Assembly: GCF_034190915.1 (NCBI RefSeq)
Contig: NW_026947485.1
Location: 134,184,337-134,248,336 of the forward strand
Length of the DNA: 64,000 nucleotides
Direction: 5' to 3'
Source of the DNA: Cavia porcellus
Lineage: Eukaryota > Chordata > Mammalia > Rodentia > Caviidae
Shown piece by piece: positions 47,201 to 59,880 of the stretch. Made by a program: the position numbers and the translations under genes. Each line of letters opens with the position of its first letter. The first letter of the stretch is position 1. The notes below the pieces were generated by a model that was given only the letters and a program-made list of their open reading frames with translations, made no database searches and was not told the DNA's origin.

Positions 47201-49549
47201 TATATTTGACAAGATATAAAACTGAAACATTTTCAAATTTGAATCATTCAGGCATGAACCATAGAGTCATTTATAGTTTCATATATACATTAGTACTTAG
47301 AAAGACATTTTATAACTTAACATTAAATCTTACTTTTAAAATTATAATTAAATTAGCTTGACCAAATTAGGAAGTGATTCCAAGCTGCCCTGTCTTGAGG
47401 ATGTGGATTAAGAGAAACTCTTAATATTGGTAAGAATATAGAATCCAAGTGAATTCAAAAACACCCAGAGAGAAAGTTAGTAAAATGTCAGACTATAAAA
47501 TGTAGAAAGAAAGCTACTTCATAACATTATATTAATTATATCCTCTGATTTTATTTCTATATTTATGTTCACTAGAAAAAAGAATAGTTGCACAAAAATA
47601 CTTTTCATCTAGTCAGTAACTAGTTAATTGTTCAAATATAATATTCTTGATTTTGAAGTTTCTTATCTTTTGCTGTGGAACTATTCTGGCAATTGAAATC
47701 TTCAAATACATAGTTTGTAAGAGTACAGAAAACTTCCGCTCCCACTGTGAGGAGAGGCTTAATTTTCTTTAATGCATTGGAAATTTTCTCACTAAAGTTT
47801 CCTAAATTATTTTTGTTTCTTTGCCAGCGAACGTATAAGATGGTATGTAGAGCAATACCAAGTACAATGCACAGGGACACTAACCACTAAGTATTTGTCT
47901 CTTGCACCAGAAGGACACTTTAATGACGATAGAACTAGCTTTTTTAAGAGTGGTCTGTTTTCTCTCACATTACTGCAAAGGCCTTCAGAGATCTAACATA
48001 AATAGACTTTATTCACAGAAGGCTTCACAAAAACTACTTTGTGAACATTGGAGTTCATTGGTCTCATTTGATATACAACATATTTATATTGTTGTTTGTT
48101 CATTTGCTTTTCTTTGATTTTTATAGATACATACTATGTTGGAAGGAAATCTGTGTGTCTAGCCATGGTGAAGCACTATGCACAGTGTTGTAGATTCACT
48201 TCCATCGACTCTTCTCCCTTTACTGTCACTTCTTAAAGAAGATTTTGCAGACCTCCTAAGAGTCAAATTAGATTTAAAAATAAGCTACATATAATTTACA
48301 TAAACATTTTAGCAATATCTATGCAATTATAGTAGATGGGATCATTTATAATTAGGAAGCCCTTATTTATATTTAGTTAAATAAAGCATTTTTAAAATAA
48401 CAGAGAAATGTTTCTCAAATTAATATGGGTTTACAAGCTGATAAAACTGCAATAAATTCAAACTATAAGTGGAAAATGCCTTTATTATACCTAAGCTATT
48501 AAATATCATAGTTTAACTTAATTTACATTAATCATGCTCAGAATATTTATATTACCTTAGATTTGCAAAAGTAATGCAACAAAAGGCTGATTTTATTTTA
48601 AACTGTCAAATATTTAACATTATTTCTTACATATCTGCATCCAAAAATGCTGCAAAACAATACATTGTAGACGATTGTGTGATAGCAGCTCACTGCTGCT
48701 GAGGCAGCACTATCTCTAGAAGAGACCAACATTCGATATTCAAAATACTCTTTCTAAGAAATACATATTGTTTTCCCTGAACATAAAGTAAAAAATTATT
48801 AAGTCAAGCCATTGTTAATTTGGGGGCCATCTGTATACTCTTTTAAGCTGATGCAAATATTAAATTCTTTAGTAGAAAGAATTTTTCAGATTCCATATAT
48901 CATGGATTAAATGATACTTTGTTCATTTTTATATATCTGCTACATCAGAATACGAACTTTACTAGATAAAACCTTATACCTGTAAGCTAGGCATCAATCA
49001 TGATTTGGCCTTTTAAAATCTTCTCTTAGCATATTCTTGTCATTATCCAAATTGTTTTAATTTGAATAAACACAGTATTAGGCAGAAACATTTTAATACC
49101 AGATGTTTGATAGCATTGAAAGTTGATTTACTAATGAATTTTAATTCATTTTTAATTTAATTTGATTTTTAAATTTAACTGATACACAGAAACAAAATGT
49201 ACATATTAATAGACTATTGTTCATGTTTCAATGCATGTATACATCAAATTTTGTTTAAATTTAGACTAATTTAGACTAAATATATCTATATTCTTACTAT
49301 TCTCCATACTCACAATTTATGGCTAAAATCATTTTTTTTACTATTACAAAGAAATTTTTGTGTGAATAGTTCTCTCTGACCTGAAGAAGAAACAAGATGA
49401 ATGGATTATTAGATCCTGACTTGTGGATTGTATCTTTCTAGAAACCTCATTTTGTCTTGCTCCATTTGTGTAGTTTTATTTCTATTCTGTATCAAACGTG
49501 GTGGGAAGGCGTGTTTTATACAGCCTCTACCTATTTTTTTTAAGCATGT
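44261..49549. other. Unassigned sequence with one ID-like SINE
   Basis: Mostly AT-rich with no recognised gene. An ID-like body ('gagtagagcgcttgcctagc') lies at about 44905-44985. A short block with nested GCAGC/GCTGC palindromes lies at 48660-48730. An 82-codon minus frame at 47880-47632 begins with a hydrophobic stretch; see findings. Confidence 0.4.
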
Positions 49550-49589
49550 AATGTAAGTATAAATCATTTTGCTAAACAAGAGTTAATGC

Positions 49590-50035
49590 GACCCCATGAC
49601 CACTGCCTCGGTGTTTAGGTCTTGTGCAGTTCCATTCACTTGAATGTCAGTGGGATTTATTTCTTGCTTCCAAGCAGTAAAGTGCCCAACACAAGCCAGT
49701 GGGTTGCTGGTGAATGCAAGTCTATGATTATAGAAGAGTACACACATGGTCTTGCCAGACTTTCTTTCACTGCTTGCAAGCTTTGAAGAAAGATGCCTTC
49801 ACGAACCTTACCGCTGTAAGGGTACGAACCTGCCAGTAACCTTAGAGGGCTGAGAGCAAATTCTCCCTGAATGACAACTGAGCCTTAGCTGCCAACGTGT
49901 GAGACCCTAAAAGAACCAGGCAGCAGCACTTACATTCTGGACTGACAGAAACTGAGACAAGATAGGAATGAATTGCTTTAAGACACTAAGTGTGTGGCCA
50001 TTGTTACATAGCAATAGAAAACTAATCTAGTCCAA
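49590..50035 (+). mobile_element. MLT1-type LTR
   Basis: The 3' part reads 'agacactaagtgtgtggcca', 'ttgttacatagcaatagaaa' and 'actaatctag', the characteristic MLT1 end. The 5' boundary is approximate. Confidence 0.65.
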
Positions 50036-53000
50036 GTCACTTATGCGGTTGGCATATTTGTTTTATTGTGTATTCATCAAGAGATAAATGACACACAGGA
50101 AAATGCACATATCTTAGACAATTGTTTCAATAAATTATTTATAAACCATTTGATGAAGGCATAAATTATTTTGTGAAATAGCTCGTGTAGTACTGCTATT
50201 GTTTGTTAATATGTTAGAAGAATTCATCACTTAAACTCATCTAGACATTATTCTTTGTAGGAAAGATTTTAAAAAATGTATTTTTTTAGCAAATAAATAT
50301 GAAACTTTAAATTTTTTTGTTTTGCCAGTTATAGTTTATGTGCCAGGAAACCCTTTTTAAACTAAAATTTTAAAGTACATCATAATATTTTTTCATTGAG
50401 AGACTGTTTTGTGATCTATATGCTCTTTTCCTTTTCAGAGATTTTTAATGTGTCTTATTAATTTTCTTTTTAAATTTGGTTTTATCTTGTTAAATAGTTA
50501 TTACTTATAATATTTCCAAAGACTAGTCTTTTGGCTTTATGGTTTTTTTTAATTAATTTTTGAAGCAAGATGTCACTATGTAGGTCAGGTATATACATTA
50601 TCTAAACTATATTTAAATTTAAATTTCCTTCTAACCACTGTTATCTTGTTGAGACTATGTTAGTATAGTCATTCCCGTTTGCCCTTGATCTTTGACAGTA
50701 GTTCTTATTCTTATAAGGACAGTAGTTCTTATTCTTAGAGGCCAGGCCAACTTTTGTTTACCTGCGTGATAATTAAGTGCAAAGATGCATTTTTTTTTCT
50801 TTTTAAGATCAATGCTTATGACTAATTTTTACAAAGTGATTTCATTAAGACTATTCTTCTAATATTCATTAAGATTCTTTGAAACTCAGACAGCTTTATT
50901 CTTTTGGTAAGTAGAACTGTATATAAAGTACATACATTTAATTCATTAAATACTCTGGTAAACATGTTTTCTCACTGTGTACTTACTAGTTCATGATCTC
51001 TTATGCCTTTATTGTGCTGTTCTGTCATTAGGCTTAAATTCAAGTTCTCTCCTCACACCCTGACTCACTGTGCACTCTCACACTGTTCACTGTATGTTCT
51101 AAGCAACCCTTATCCATCTCAACATGTGGCTTACATAGCACTGAAAGTAACACTGTACATTAGGGTAAATAATCGTGGCTCCAAAGGTAATGTTTGCCTT
51201 TGGAACGTGAAGAATTACTAGCAGTCCTGCACGATTTCAATTGATATATGAGAAAAAAAAAAGTACAGAATGGTCCATTAACTTGCCTGTGGCACACAGC
51301 TAGTGAGAACTCATGCCTCTTCGCTGGAATTTCACAATACTGAACTCAGATCAACATATTTGTAATGTAATAAGTGACATGTTATGTAGGGAGCTTACAA
51401 ATCAGTAACAGACTACCTGACAGGCAGGAAAATGGAATAGACTATGTCTGATTTACTTTCAAACACATTGACTTTATCAGCTGATACATATGTGTAGCCA
51501 AAAAGAATTTGTCAAGTGATAATAATCAATGAAAAATATTAATGAAAACATAAGCATTGAGACATTCTATTTTCTAAAACATACTCTATGACAAATAAGG
51601 AGTTATTATTTGCTTCATGTTTCCATTAATAAGTAATGGTTACTGTGTTACTATTTATTGCTTTAGTTTTCTTTTTTATATAAAAGAAGAGAGTACTGAG
51701 GAGTAAATAAACTATATTTATATAATGATATTGTCATATTAATGTCACTATTTATTTACTTGTAATTTTTAATAGATACCATATCTTGTTGCTTTCTAAT
51801 AAATACAATAAATAGGAGGGAGTTTAGCTGAATTCTTCATCAGTTGTATTATCTCTTCCTTTGTATTGGCTAGTATCAAGAAGAAAGAGAAAGCTTTGGC
51901 TATACATCAAATAATGATCCTTAAATACAATAATGTTTTCCATTTCCCTCTCAGTGTGGTGTGGTGATTATAACCACCACATTTTAACCCTGCACTCTAA
52001 TCTAGATTACCGGATTCACACATTCCACATAAGTGAAAACAAACCTGAAGGACCAGAGATGCTAATTGTTCTTGCTTCTGGATGCTTACCTGTGTCTTCC
52101 CTCCTCCATGAAATGATCCTTTTCCTTGGTTTTACCTTTACTGAGCTAATAATTCTTTAGTTGTCTCATGCAAAGTAGTGCTGAGAGCCCTTAAATGAGC
52201 ACCTGTCTCTGGCTGGCCTTTCTTGTGGGATTTATCCCAGTGTATTTTCATTCTCCTGTGACAGAACTTTGAGAAGAACAGCTGTGTCTTCTGATTCTGT
52301 ACAGCTAAGCCACATAACACTGGACAACAAGTGGACAATGTATAACCATTTGATAATTTAATAAATAAATGTTACCAGAATAATAGAGAGGACAGTGCTA
52401 TCCTTAAAATTTAAAACTGTATATGATGAAAAAACAGCTGAAATATACTAAATTGGATTAAGAAATCTGCAACAGAAGATTACAGAATTATTGTTCAAAT
52501 CCTTGAGTTTGTCAAGTTATTGAAAAATTAAAAAACTAATACAATAGGCAATTATGAGTTGATTGCATGATCAATAGCAATCTTTAAAATATGGTAGCTC
52601 CTATTTATTAAATACTTATTTGATACTATGGTAAATAAATACTGAATCTTCTGCACAAGTTAAATATCAAGTCATAGCTTGCTTTCTAAAAGATATTTCC
52701 AAATTTCTATGAACAACTATTTTTGGGTTTAATGTCTAAGAAAAAAAGGTAGCAGCTGGCAAGGCAAGTAAAAGAAATTAAATATGATGCATTTCTGAGC
52801 ACATATAGTGACATTTCATTGATTTACTGCTAATAATAAATTGTCAAGAAGAGAAGTAGTTTATAGTAAAATATAGTTAAGATGCATAATTGCTTAGAAG
52901 TAACATTTCCAATTGTTAGTTTATTATTGAACTTTAAGAGTATCTTAACTTTAATACTCTTCAAACTTGTGAATTGTTACCATTCACTAAAATGTTGAGA

Positions 53001-54000
53001 ATATTTAGGATTGTTAATGAGACAAAAAAGTCACATAAAATGTATAAATATTAATGTAGAACAACTTGAGAATTTTCTATTCTTAATATGCATACATTAA
53101 TTACGACTTCACTTAGTGCTTTATATCTCACTGAGAGTTGCATTGGGTCAGCTAATAGCTTAGGGATAGTGAACTGATAAAGTGGAATAGCAATTACCAG
53201 AGACAGATTAAAACCCATCAGAAACAAGTTACCATCTCCTGAGAAATCAACCACTTTTCCTTCGGAAAGTCAAGCACCCTCAGTTCAAGCAAAAGGATTA
53301 GAGAAGTTTCTTTAATTAGAAAGTTCATATGCACAAAGCAAGGAAAATCATTTTCCTTCAGGGTGATGATGATCAGACAGGTGGAGAATCAGTTTGTTAA
53401 TTCAGCTCCTTTGAAATGTTGATCTAGTGTCAAGACTGTCGCCTGTTTGATGACTGGGATCCCGAGCTCTTCAGTTTGTGTGTCAGCCCTGTGTGTAGCA
53501 AGGAGACTTATGCATAAATCCTAATAGAGGGGGTGGATGGTAGATTGGCTCTTAACGCAGTCAGCAGCTAACAAATTACTCTCCCTGGATGACAAATGAG
53601 GTCATGAAGATTTAAGTGTGGCAAAGAAGAAGATGCTGTCTGTGCAGGAAAGATACTTAGCATGAATCCATCTGTGGTAATAGATTAATTGCCTTCATTA
53701 GGAAAGATGTATATCTCATACCACCTATCAATAACTGTTTCAGATACACTCAGGAGTGATTGATCTGTTGAGACAAAAGATAAAATTTATTTCCAAACAA
53801 AAATAAAAACAATGCATTTCTAAACTTTCTTGTAACAGAGTTACATAATAAAAACCTACATATCAAGTAAAGAAATGTGGATGAGAAGAGTGGTTTTAAT
53901 ATACCTTAATGTTGCTAATGAATAGTTATTGGGAAATTCTGCAGTAGTCTGAGAGAATTCTAGCTAAAGAAACATTCATCTGACTTGTTTTTGATGGAGA
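50036..54000. other. Unassigned sequence, with a candidate noncoding element at 53270-53790
   Basis: Mostly AT-rich, no gene recognised. 53270-53790 is less AT-rich than its surroundings, free of recognisable repeats, and contains the perfect palindrome TTATGCATAA (53508-53517, a POU/octamer-like site) and TAATTGCCTTCATTA (53686-53700, homeodomain-like). This makes it a candidate enhancer or conserved element only. Confidence 0.35.
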
Positions 54001-54029
54001 CTTAAGAGAATTAGATGTTTATTTGTTTA

Positions 54030-54410
54030 TTTTTAAAGAAGAAAAATTTATTTAGCTCATGATTTGTAGAGGTTTCAGTCCAAAATCAGCTAGATGTCCC
54101 TCAAAAGCCTCATGCAGTCATAGGTGGGGATTTTTCAAAGGTGGTCGAAACTAGGATGTGAGATTGATTCTTGGTGCAGTAGTTCCGGGATTCCTGCACC
54201 TAGGCTCAAGGACACTAGGATTAAGGGTGTGAATGTTGCCCTCCTCCCAAAGGCAGGTAGCCTGAAGATGAAAAGGTCAGAAAGATGCTGTTAAGGTTCC
54301 TCCTTGCTATGTTCTACCCATCAATCACTGTTTCTCCTCTATGATACCTGTCTGCCTTACCACCCTGCCTGAGCTGGCTGGGAATTAGATTTTTTTTTTT
54401 AAAGCTTAAT
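54030..54410. repeat. Possible degenerate LTR-type repeat
   Basis: 'tttatttagctcatgattt', then 'gaggtttcagtcc', resembles the reversed end of several mammalian LTR families. Family and ends cannot be fixed. Confidence 0.3.
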
Positions 54411-54477
54411 TTAGTTAGGTCCTATCTTGCCTCATAATTTTCTGATCCTCAGTTCAAAGACAAGACTCCTGAATTTT

Positions 54478-54565
54478 TTGTTTTGTTTTTTTGTTACAGG
54501 GGATTGAGCTCATGACCTTGCATTTGCTAGGCAGGTGTTTATGCCATTGAGCTAAACCCTTGGCC
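54478..54565 (-). mobile_element. ID-type SINE
   Basis: The reversed body 'caggggattgagctcatgac', 'tttgctaggcaggtgtttat', 'gagctaaacccttggc' is flanked by a perfect 10-bp duplication, CCTGAATTTT (54468-54477 and 54566-54575). Confidence 0.9.
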
Positions 54566-54659
54566 CCTGAATTTTATGATTGTATTAGCCTGTAGTTACT
54601 GTGTATGTTACATGACAGAGAAAAAGACATGAGGTACAAAACATCAGTCCTTAAATAAG

Positions 54660-55950
54660 TTTTCCTTATTAATAGCATGTCAAACTAGATAACATTTGGA
54701 TTAAGAAATTAAGCAGGTAAAAACATGTATATAACTAATAAATTATTTTTAGTAGCACATGTGTTTAAATATAACAGATAATAAGATAGTTATTGATAAA
54801 TAATAGTACATACTCTAAAATTACATCATGGTCCTTGGTTAATAATAATTAGATGTCAAGTATACCTAAGTTGTTTATAAATAAAAGAAATTTAACAATT
54901 TTAATAATTAATAAAGAAAGAAAAGTATATGTTTCACTTTAGATCATACCCAAATATCCAGGGTTTGTTGCTGCTGTTCTTTGTGTAATGAAATTTTTTC
55001 AGGAATTAAATAAACATGGAAACTAAGTGGTTTTCCCATTGAAGGATATTTGTTGAGAGTACTTTGCATGGTCTATGAGAATCACACAAATGGAGATACA
55101 ACATATAATGTTAAGTCTTTTAAATACACATTTTGGTTGAATGAGGTAGACTGATTTGTTTGTTCTTATTATTTGCTTGTTATAATTGCAAACATCTCAT
55201 AGGTATTTTTATAACTCAATTGAGAGAGACTCTATGGTCAAAGAAAGAGAAGATGTCTGTTCAACATCTTGAAACTTAATACAGAAGAATAAGAAAGTGT
55301 GGAGTTACGTATCATCTGAAATCCTGATACACAGAAGTTTCAGTAATTACTCATTCAGTCCACCTTTCAAGAATATTCACTAAATGTTCTTTTTTGTCCC
55401 AGACAAGTCACAATTTCTGGGGAAAAAAATGAAAAACTAAAGATCTATGTACAACAAACACATTGTTAGCTTTTGAGTAAATGTATATTCTAGTTGGAAA
55501 GAGAATCAAAATTAAAAAGGCAAGGTATATAAAATGTTACCAAATGTTAGGAAGGATAGAAAACCAATCACAACAGTTTAAGAAAACAGAATGCTGCTGG
55601 TATACACAATTTCATAGGCTGGCCAGTGCAAGTTTCAAAGAGGCAAGGTTTGAATAAAAACTCTCTAGGGGAGAGGAATTGTTCTGTGTGGGTCTGTAAG
55701 AGGTCATTCCAGAGAGAAGGACCAGACACTGCAAAGATGAAAGTGGGAATATACTCATCACAACCACAGATGCTCAGGCGGTCACTGTGTGACGGGCAGA
55801 GAATCATGGTAGCAGAGCATGGTAGAAAACATGCACTTAGTAATCTCTCCTATACTTATGTGCAATGCTCTTAAAGACAGATTCATGTATAAATGCATGA
55901 CAAATGCATTGTGGGTTTCTAAATATCTTACAGTTAAATTAATATACTTA
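54660..55950. other. Unassigned AT-rich sequence
   Basis: No gene or repeat recognised. Overlapping frames of 79 and 82 codons on opposite strands (55568-55874) have no domains. Confidence 0.45.
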
Positions 55951-55968
55951 GGTTAAAAATCAGCAAAG

Positions 55969-56058
55969 TTGGGGCTGGGGATTTAGCTCAGCGTCTTAAG
56001 TGCCTACCTTGTAAGCACGTGGTCGTGAGTTCAATTCCTAGTACCAACAACAACAACA
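55969..56058 (+). mobile_element. ID-type SINE
   Basis: The body begins 'ggggctggggatttagctca' and ends in a CAA-repeat tail. A 14-bp duplication with one mismatch, AAAAATCAG(C/T)AAAG, lies at 55955-55968 and 56059-56072. Confidence 0.92.
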
Positions 56059-56750
56059 AAAAATCAGTAAAGAAAATGAAGATAATTTTATATTTTCTTT
56101 ACTAAAGTTATATGGTGTTTTATACTACTGCTTTCCTTTACGAAATTACATGAAATAATTTTCAAAACAATTTCAAAATTTGTATCTCATGTAACCATCT
56201 CTTCTTTCTTCTTTTACAAATCGCAAGTATTTTTCCTGTCGGAATTCTCAAAAAATTTCCCCGGAAGCATTGTGTATTTTAACCCCTTCTCTATCTGAGG
56301 GCCTTCAATTATCGATATCTGTGTGTACTTTGGATTTTCTTGAATTTCCTTTCTATGCACTGACTTTCTAGCAATGATAAGAAATGAAATAATTATCTTT
56401 ATAAAGCTTACATTTATCAGATAATAAAAATTTATATTTGAAATCACTAGCTAATACTTTAAAGTATTTTCACATAATTGAAATTTCTAGTTTGGGATAG
56501 TATTACTATTTTATTTACAGGACACAATGTTTATGTTCCTTGTGGGAAGTATGTACCACATCTTAATTACTTTGTCTTTCTCTTTTCTTTCTCCCCTCTC
56601 CTTTCTTCTCTTGAGCTCCTTTCCCATCTGAAAAAGAGCCATTTTCTTCTTCCTACAAAAATAATGTTTTATTTTGCTCTTTCTATTTTGGTTTTAGAGA
56701 AACTGTGCAATACTTACACTCATGTGTGTCACTTAGTTTTTGTAAAATTG
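56059..56750. other. Unassigned sequence
   Basis: No gene or repeat recognised. Frames of 77 and 91 codons here look like chance. Confidence 0.45.
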
Positions 56751-57600
56751 TGATCCCGAAGTGTGTCCATTTTCTATAAATGACTGAAGTTTATCGTTAT
56801 TTATAGCACAGTAGTACTCTCTTGTGTATAAATACCACATTTTCTTTTATCCATTTGTCATTAATGGACATACAGATTGCTCCTGAGACTTATTGTGGAC
56901 TGTGCTGCTGTGATCATGTGTAAGAATGTATCACCGTGATATTATATTTTTAACTCTTTTGGGAAGGTACTTAGAAGAGGACTATCTGTGACAAATGGAA
57001 TTTTGAGTTTTAGTTTTTGGAAAAATCTCCATTATGGTTTCTATAATGGCAGCTTGCTAACAGTGTAGAAGGGTTCCTTTTTCTCCTAGCTTTACCAGAA
57101 TTTTTTATTATATGATTTCTTGAGAATGACCATAAATGTCAATGTCTTTGCTTATTATTTATTTATTTATTTATTTATTTTTGGTACCACGTATCAAACT
57201 CAGGTCCTTGCACCTGCCAAGTAGGCACTTATGCCACTGAGCTATATCCCTAGCCCCCAGTGTCTTCTTAACTTGCATTTTTCTAATGACAGAAATGTTG
57301 AATGTTTCTTCATGCATTTATTTGTAATTTGTACTTCTAAAGTATATTGATTCATTTAAGTTGCCTATTTTCGATGGAGCATTTAAATTTTGGCATATCT
57401 AATTTATTATTTTTTTATAATTAGTCCTCTGTCTGAAGAATAGCTGGCAAAATTTCTTTTCACATTCTGTAGGCTTTTTTACTCTGTTTGTTTATTTTTG
57501 TTTTTGTTGTACAAATTTTAATTTGATGTAATCACATTTGATTCTGGTATTACTTTCTTTAATTGCTTTATCCATCTTCCCATTGATATTGGATAATCTA
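56750..57600 (-). mobile_element. Old antisense L1 3'-end relic, copy A
   Basis: 'atccatttgtcattaatgg', 'aacagtgtagaagggttcc', 'ttgcatttttctaatgacag' and 'ttcacattctgtaggcttt' give the reversed L1 tail. Split by an ID SINE. Confidence 0.78.
57150..57263 (-). mobile_element. ID-type SINE inside the L1 relic
   Basis: A (TTTA)n tail, then 'ggtaccacgtatcaaactca', 'gcacctgccaagtaggcact' and 'gagctatatccctagcccc'. The interrupted L1 resumes directly afterwards. Confidence 0.88.
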
Positions 57601-57734
57601 GACTGATTCCATAGTTTGACTGTTAAGAATGGTGCTGTGATAACCATGGATGTGGGAGCTATATCTCTACATATGCTGACTTTGATTCCTTCAGTTATTG
57701 AGCCAGATGTGGTATAATCATATTTTGGTGGTAT

Positions 57735-57773
<39 letters not shown>

Positions 57774-58815
57774 ATTTTCTTCTGATTTGCATAGTAGCCT
57801 TACTAATTTACCGTCCTAACATGGTATAAAAGGATACCTTTACCTACATACCCTGTCCAGCATGTTATTTTTTATTTTCTTAATTATAATAGCCATTACA
57901 ATGAAATAAGATAGAATCTTGAAGTACTTTTGATTTGCATTTCTTTGATAAAGATGAACTTTTATCATACAATTATTGCTTATTTGTATTTCTTGTCTCA
58001 ATGTCTATTTAGCTTACATACTCATTTATTGATTAGATGGTTTGTTCTTTTAATGTTAAGCTTTTTGAATTCTTTATGTATTCTTTGTACTAATCTAGCC
58101 AGAGTAGCTGTTAAGATTTTCTTGCTATCTTTTTACTCTGCTGTTTCCTTGGGAGAAGTAAATCTGTCTATCAATTTCTCCATTATTTCCTGAGCTACTA
58201 GAGTACCGCTCAGAAAATCATCACTTGGACCAATATCTTTAAGTGTTTCTGCTTTGTTTTCTTCTGTTCATTGGAAACTTTGTCCTCTTATACTAGGACC
58301 TTTGATACATTTTGAGTTCTTTTTTCTGTAGGCTAGAGATAGGGATCTAGTATCAGTCTTTTATTGGTAGATACTTTCCAGGAACTAGGTTTGAAGGGGC
58401 TGCCCTTTTTCAATGTATGTTTTGGGTCCTTTGTCAAGAAGCAGATAGATATTTTTTATGAGTTTATTCCTACATTCTTTATCCATTTTTCCATTCCATT
58501 GGTCTATATGACCTTTATGTGCCAATATTATGTTGATTTTGTTACAATGGTACCACTTGTATTTTGAAATCAGCAGTCATCATATATCCACCAATATTAT
58601 TAATCAGGATTGCTTTGAGTATTTAATGTTTTTTGTGCTTCCATAAAAATTGTAGAATTTTTTTCTAGTTCCATGAAAAACATCATTGGTATTTTGATAC
58701 AAATTGTATCCAATCTGTAGAACACTTTTGATAGTGTGCTCATTTTAGCAAAATTGTATCCTGTTCTGTGATCAGAATATTTTTCCATCTTCTAAAGTCT
58801 TTTTGACTTTTTTCT
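57601..58815 (-). mobile_element. Old antisense L1 3'-end relic, copy B
   Basis: A second reversed L1 tail starts again from the 'gaatggtgctgtgataacca' segment and runs through 'gatttgcatttctttgat', 'tgaattctttatgtattc', 'cattggtctatatgac' and 'attgctttgagta'. It repeats landmarks already seen in copy A, so it is a separate insertion or a duplication. Confidence 0.8.
57735..57770 (+). repeat. (GT)n microsatellite
   Basis: About 17 GT units with one cytosine interruption, inside the antisense L1 relic. Confidence 0.95.
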
Positions 58816-58821
58816 TTAAAG

Positions 58822-58839
58822 CTAGGAGTGGTGGCATAT
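58822..58839 (+). mobile_element. B1-like SINE, left piece of a split copy
   Basis: 'gctaggagtggtggcata' is the start of a B1-type SINE. Its continuation ('catacctgtaaacccaatat') lies at 59442, beyond a 602-bp insertion. Confidence 0.7.
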
Positions 58840-59441
58840 CAGGTCGTGACCTAGATCCCTAATCGCCCAAATGAGTGTACAGTAGAGGCTTAAATAAAAT
58901 GAGGCAAGTGATATGATTGTAGGACTCCAGAGGGTCAAAACCGTTTAGCTGAGATCGAGACTCTGAGGGCTAAGGAAAAGACTTCTGTGGACCGCCCACT
59001 TTATTAAGTCCAATAACAAAAGGTGGGGAAACTAAAGAAAGCTTGGGAAATGAGCAGGACCTTGGGAGTCATTTCAAACTTCTCCAAATAGTAAATTATG
59101 CCAAATCAGGAGACTCATCTACAGGATGACATTTATGGTAGGATGGAGACTGCAGGAGTGAAATTCCTTCAGCTGCAGTCTCTATTTACTTAATTAGTGT
59201 TGGAGTCAAAATGTCTTCAGCTGTGGCCTTATCTTGCCCTGTGAGGTATCTCTGGCCTCAGAGGCCACTGCAGGCCTCAGCCAGGACCAGTGATTCATAG
59301 AGGTTCACTTGCTATGAATCAGCTCGCGTCGCCAGGTAAGGGGCCTAGGCCTAGGACAGACTCACAGGTAAACATAGAAAGTCAGTTAGTTAATTTTAAA
59401 TCCTGCTCAGAACCTCTGGGTAGTGGTCTCCAATAGTAGTA
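58840..59441 (+). repeat. Unclassified ~600-bp interspersed repeat, copy 2
   Basis: Collinear with 6804-7397 and in the same orientation. This copy lies inside a B1-like SINE, and CATA occurs at both junctions (58836-58839, 59442-59445), so a 4-bp target duplication is plausible. The element is therefore a mobile insertion younger than that SINE. Family unknown. Confidence 0.72.
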
Positions 59442-59545
59442 CATACCTGTAAACCCAATATTCTTGGAAGTTGAGGCAGGATAATCACAAATTTGAGGCA
59501 AGTCTGGGCAATTTAACAATTTAGTAAAATCCTGTCACAGATTTG
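59442..59545 (+). mobile_element. B1-like SINE, right piece of a split copy
   Basis: 'catacctgtaaacccaatat', 'ttggaagttgaggcagg' and 'tctgggcaatttaac' complete the SINE whose left end is at 58822. Confidence 0.7.
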
Positions 59546-59766
59546 AAATAAAAAATTTAAAAAGTGCTGGAAATGTAACTGTATGTGAAGACCATTAGAT
59601 CAGATTTGCAAAATTAATGATTTTTTTCTTTCATTTTCTAAAACTTACTCTAGTGGTAATATTTCCAGAATATCTCATAAACCCTCAAGGAATAAAAACA
59701 CCTCTGAATCATTGCAGTTCACTGCACTATTCTGCATTAAAAAGAAAAATCATCTGGATAATAAAT

Positions 59767-59880
59767 TATGATTTTGAGGAGAGTGTGGTAGTACACACCT
59801 GTAATCTCAGCACCTGGGAGGCTAAGGCAGGAGGTTTGCTGAGTTTGAGGCCAACCTGGGCTACACAGAGAGTTCAGGTT
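59767..59880 (+). mobile_element. B1-type SINE, truncated
   Basis: 'gtggtagtacacacctgtaa', 'tctcagcacctgggaggcta', 'aggccaacctgggctacac' match B1. No A tail is seen, so the 3' end is truncated. Confidence 0.88.
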
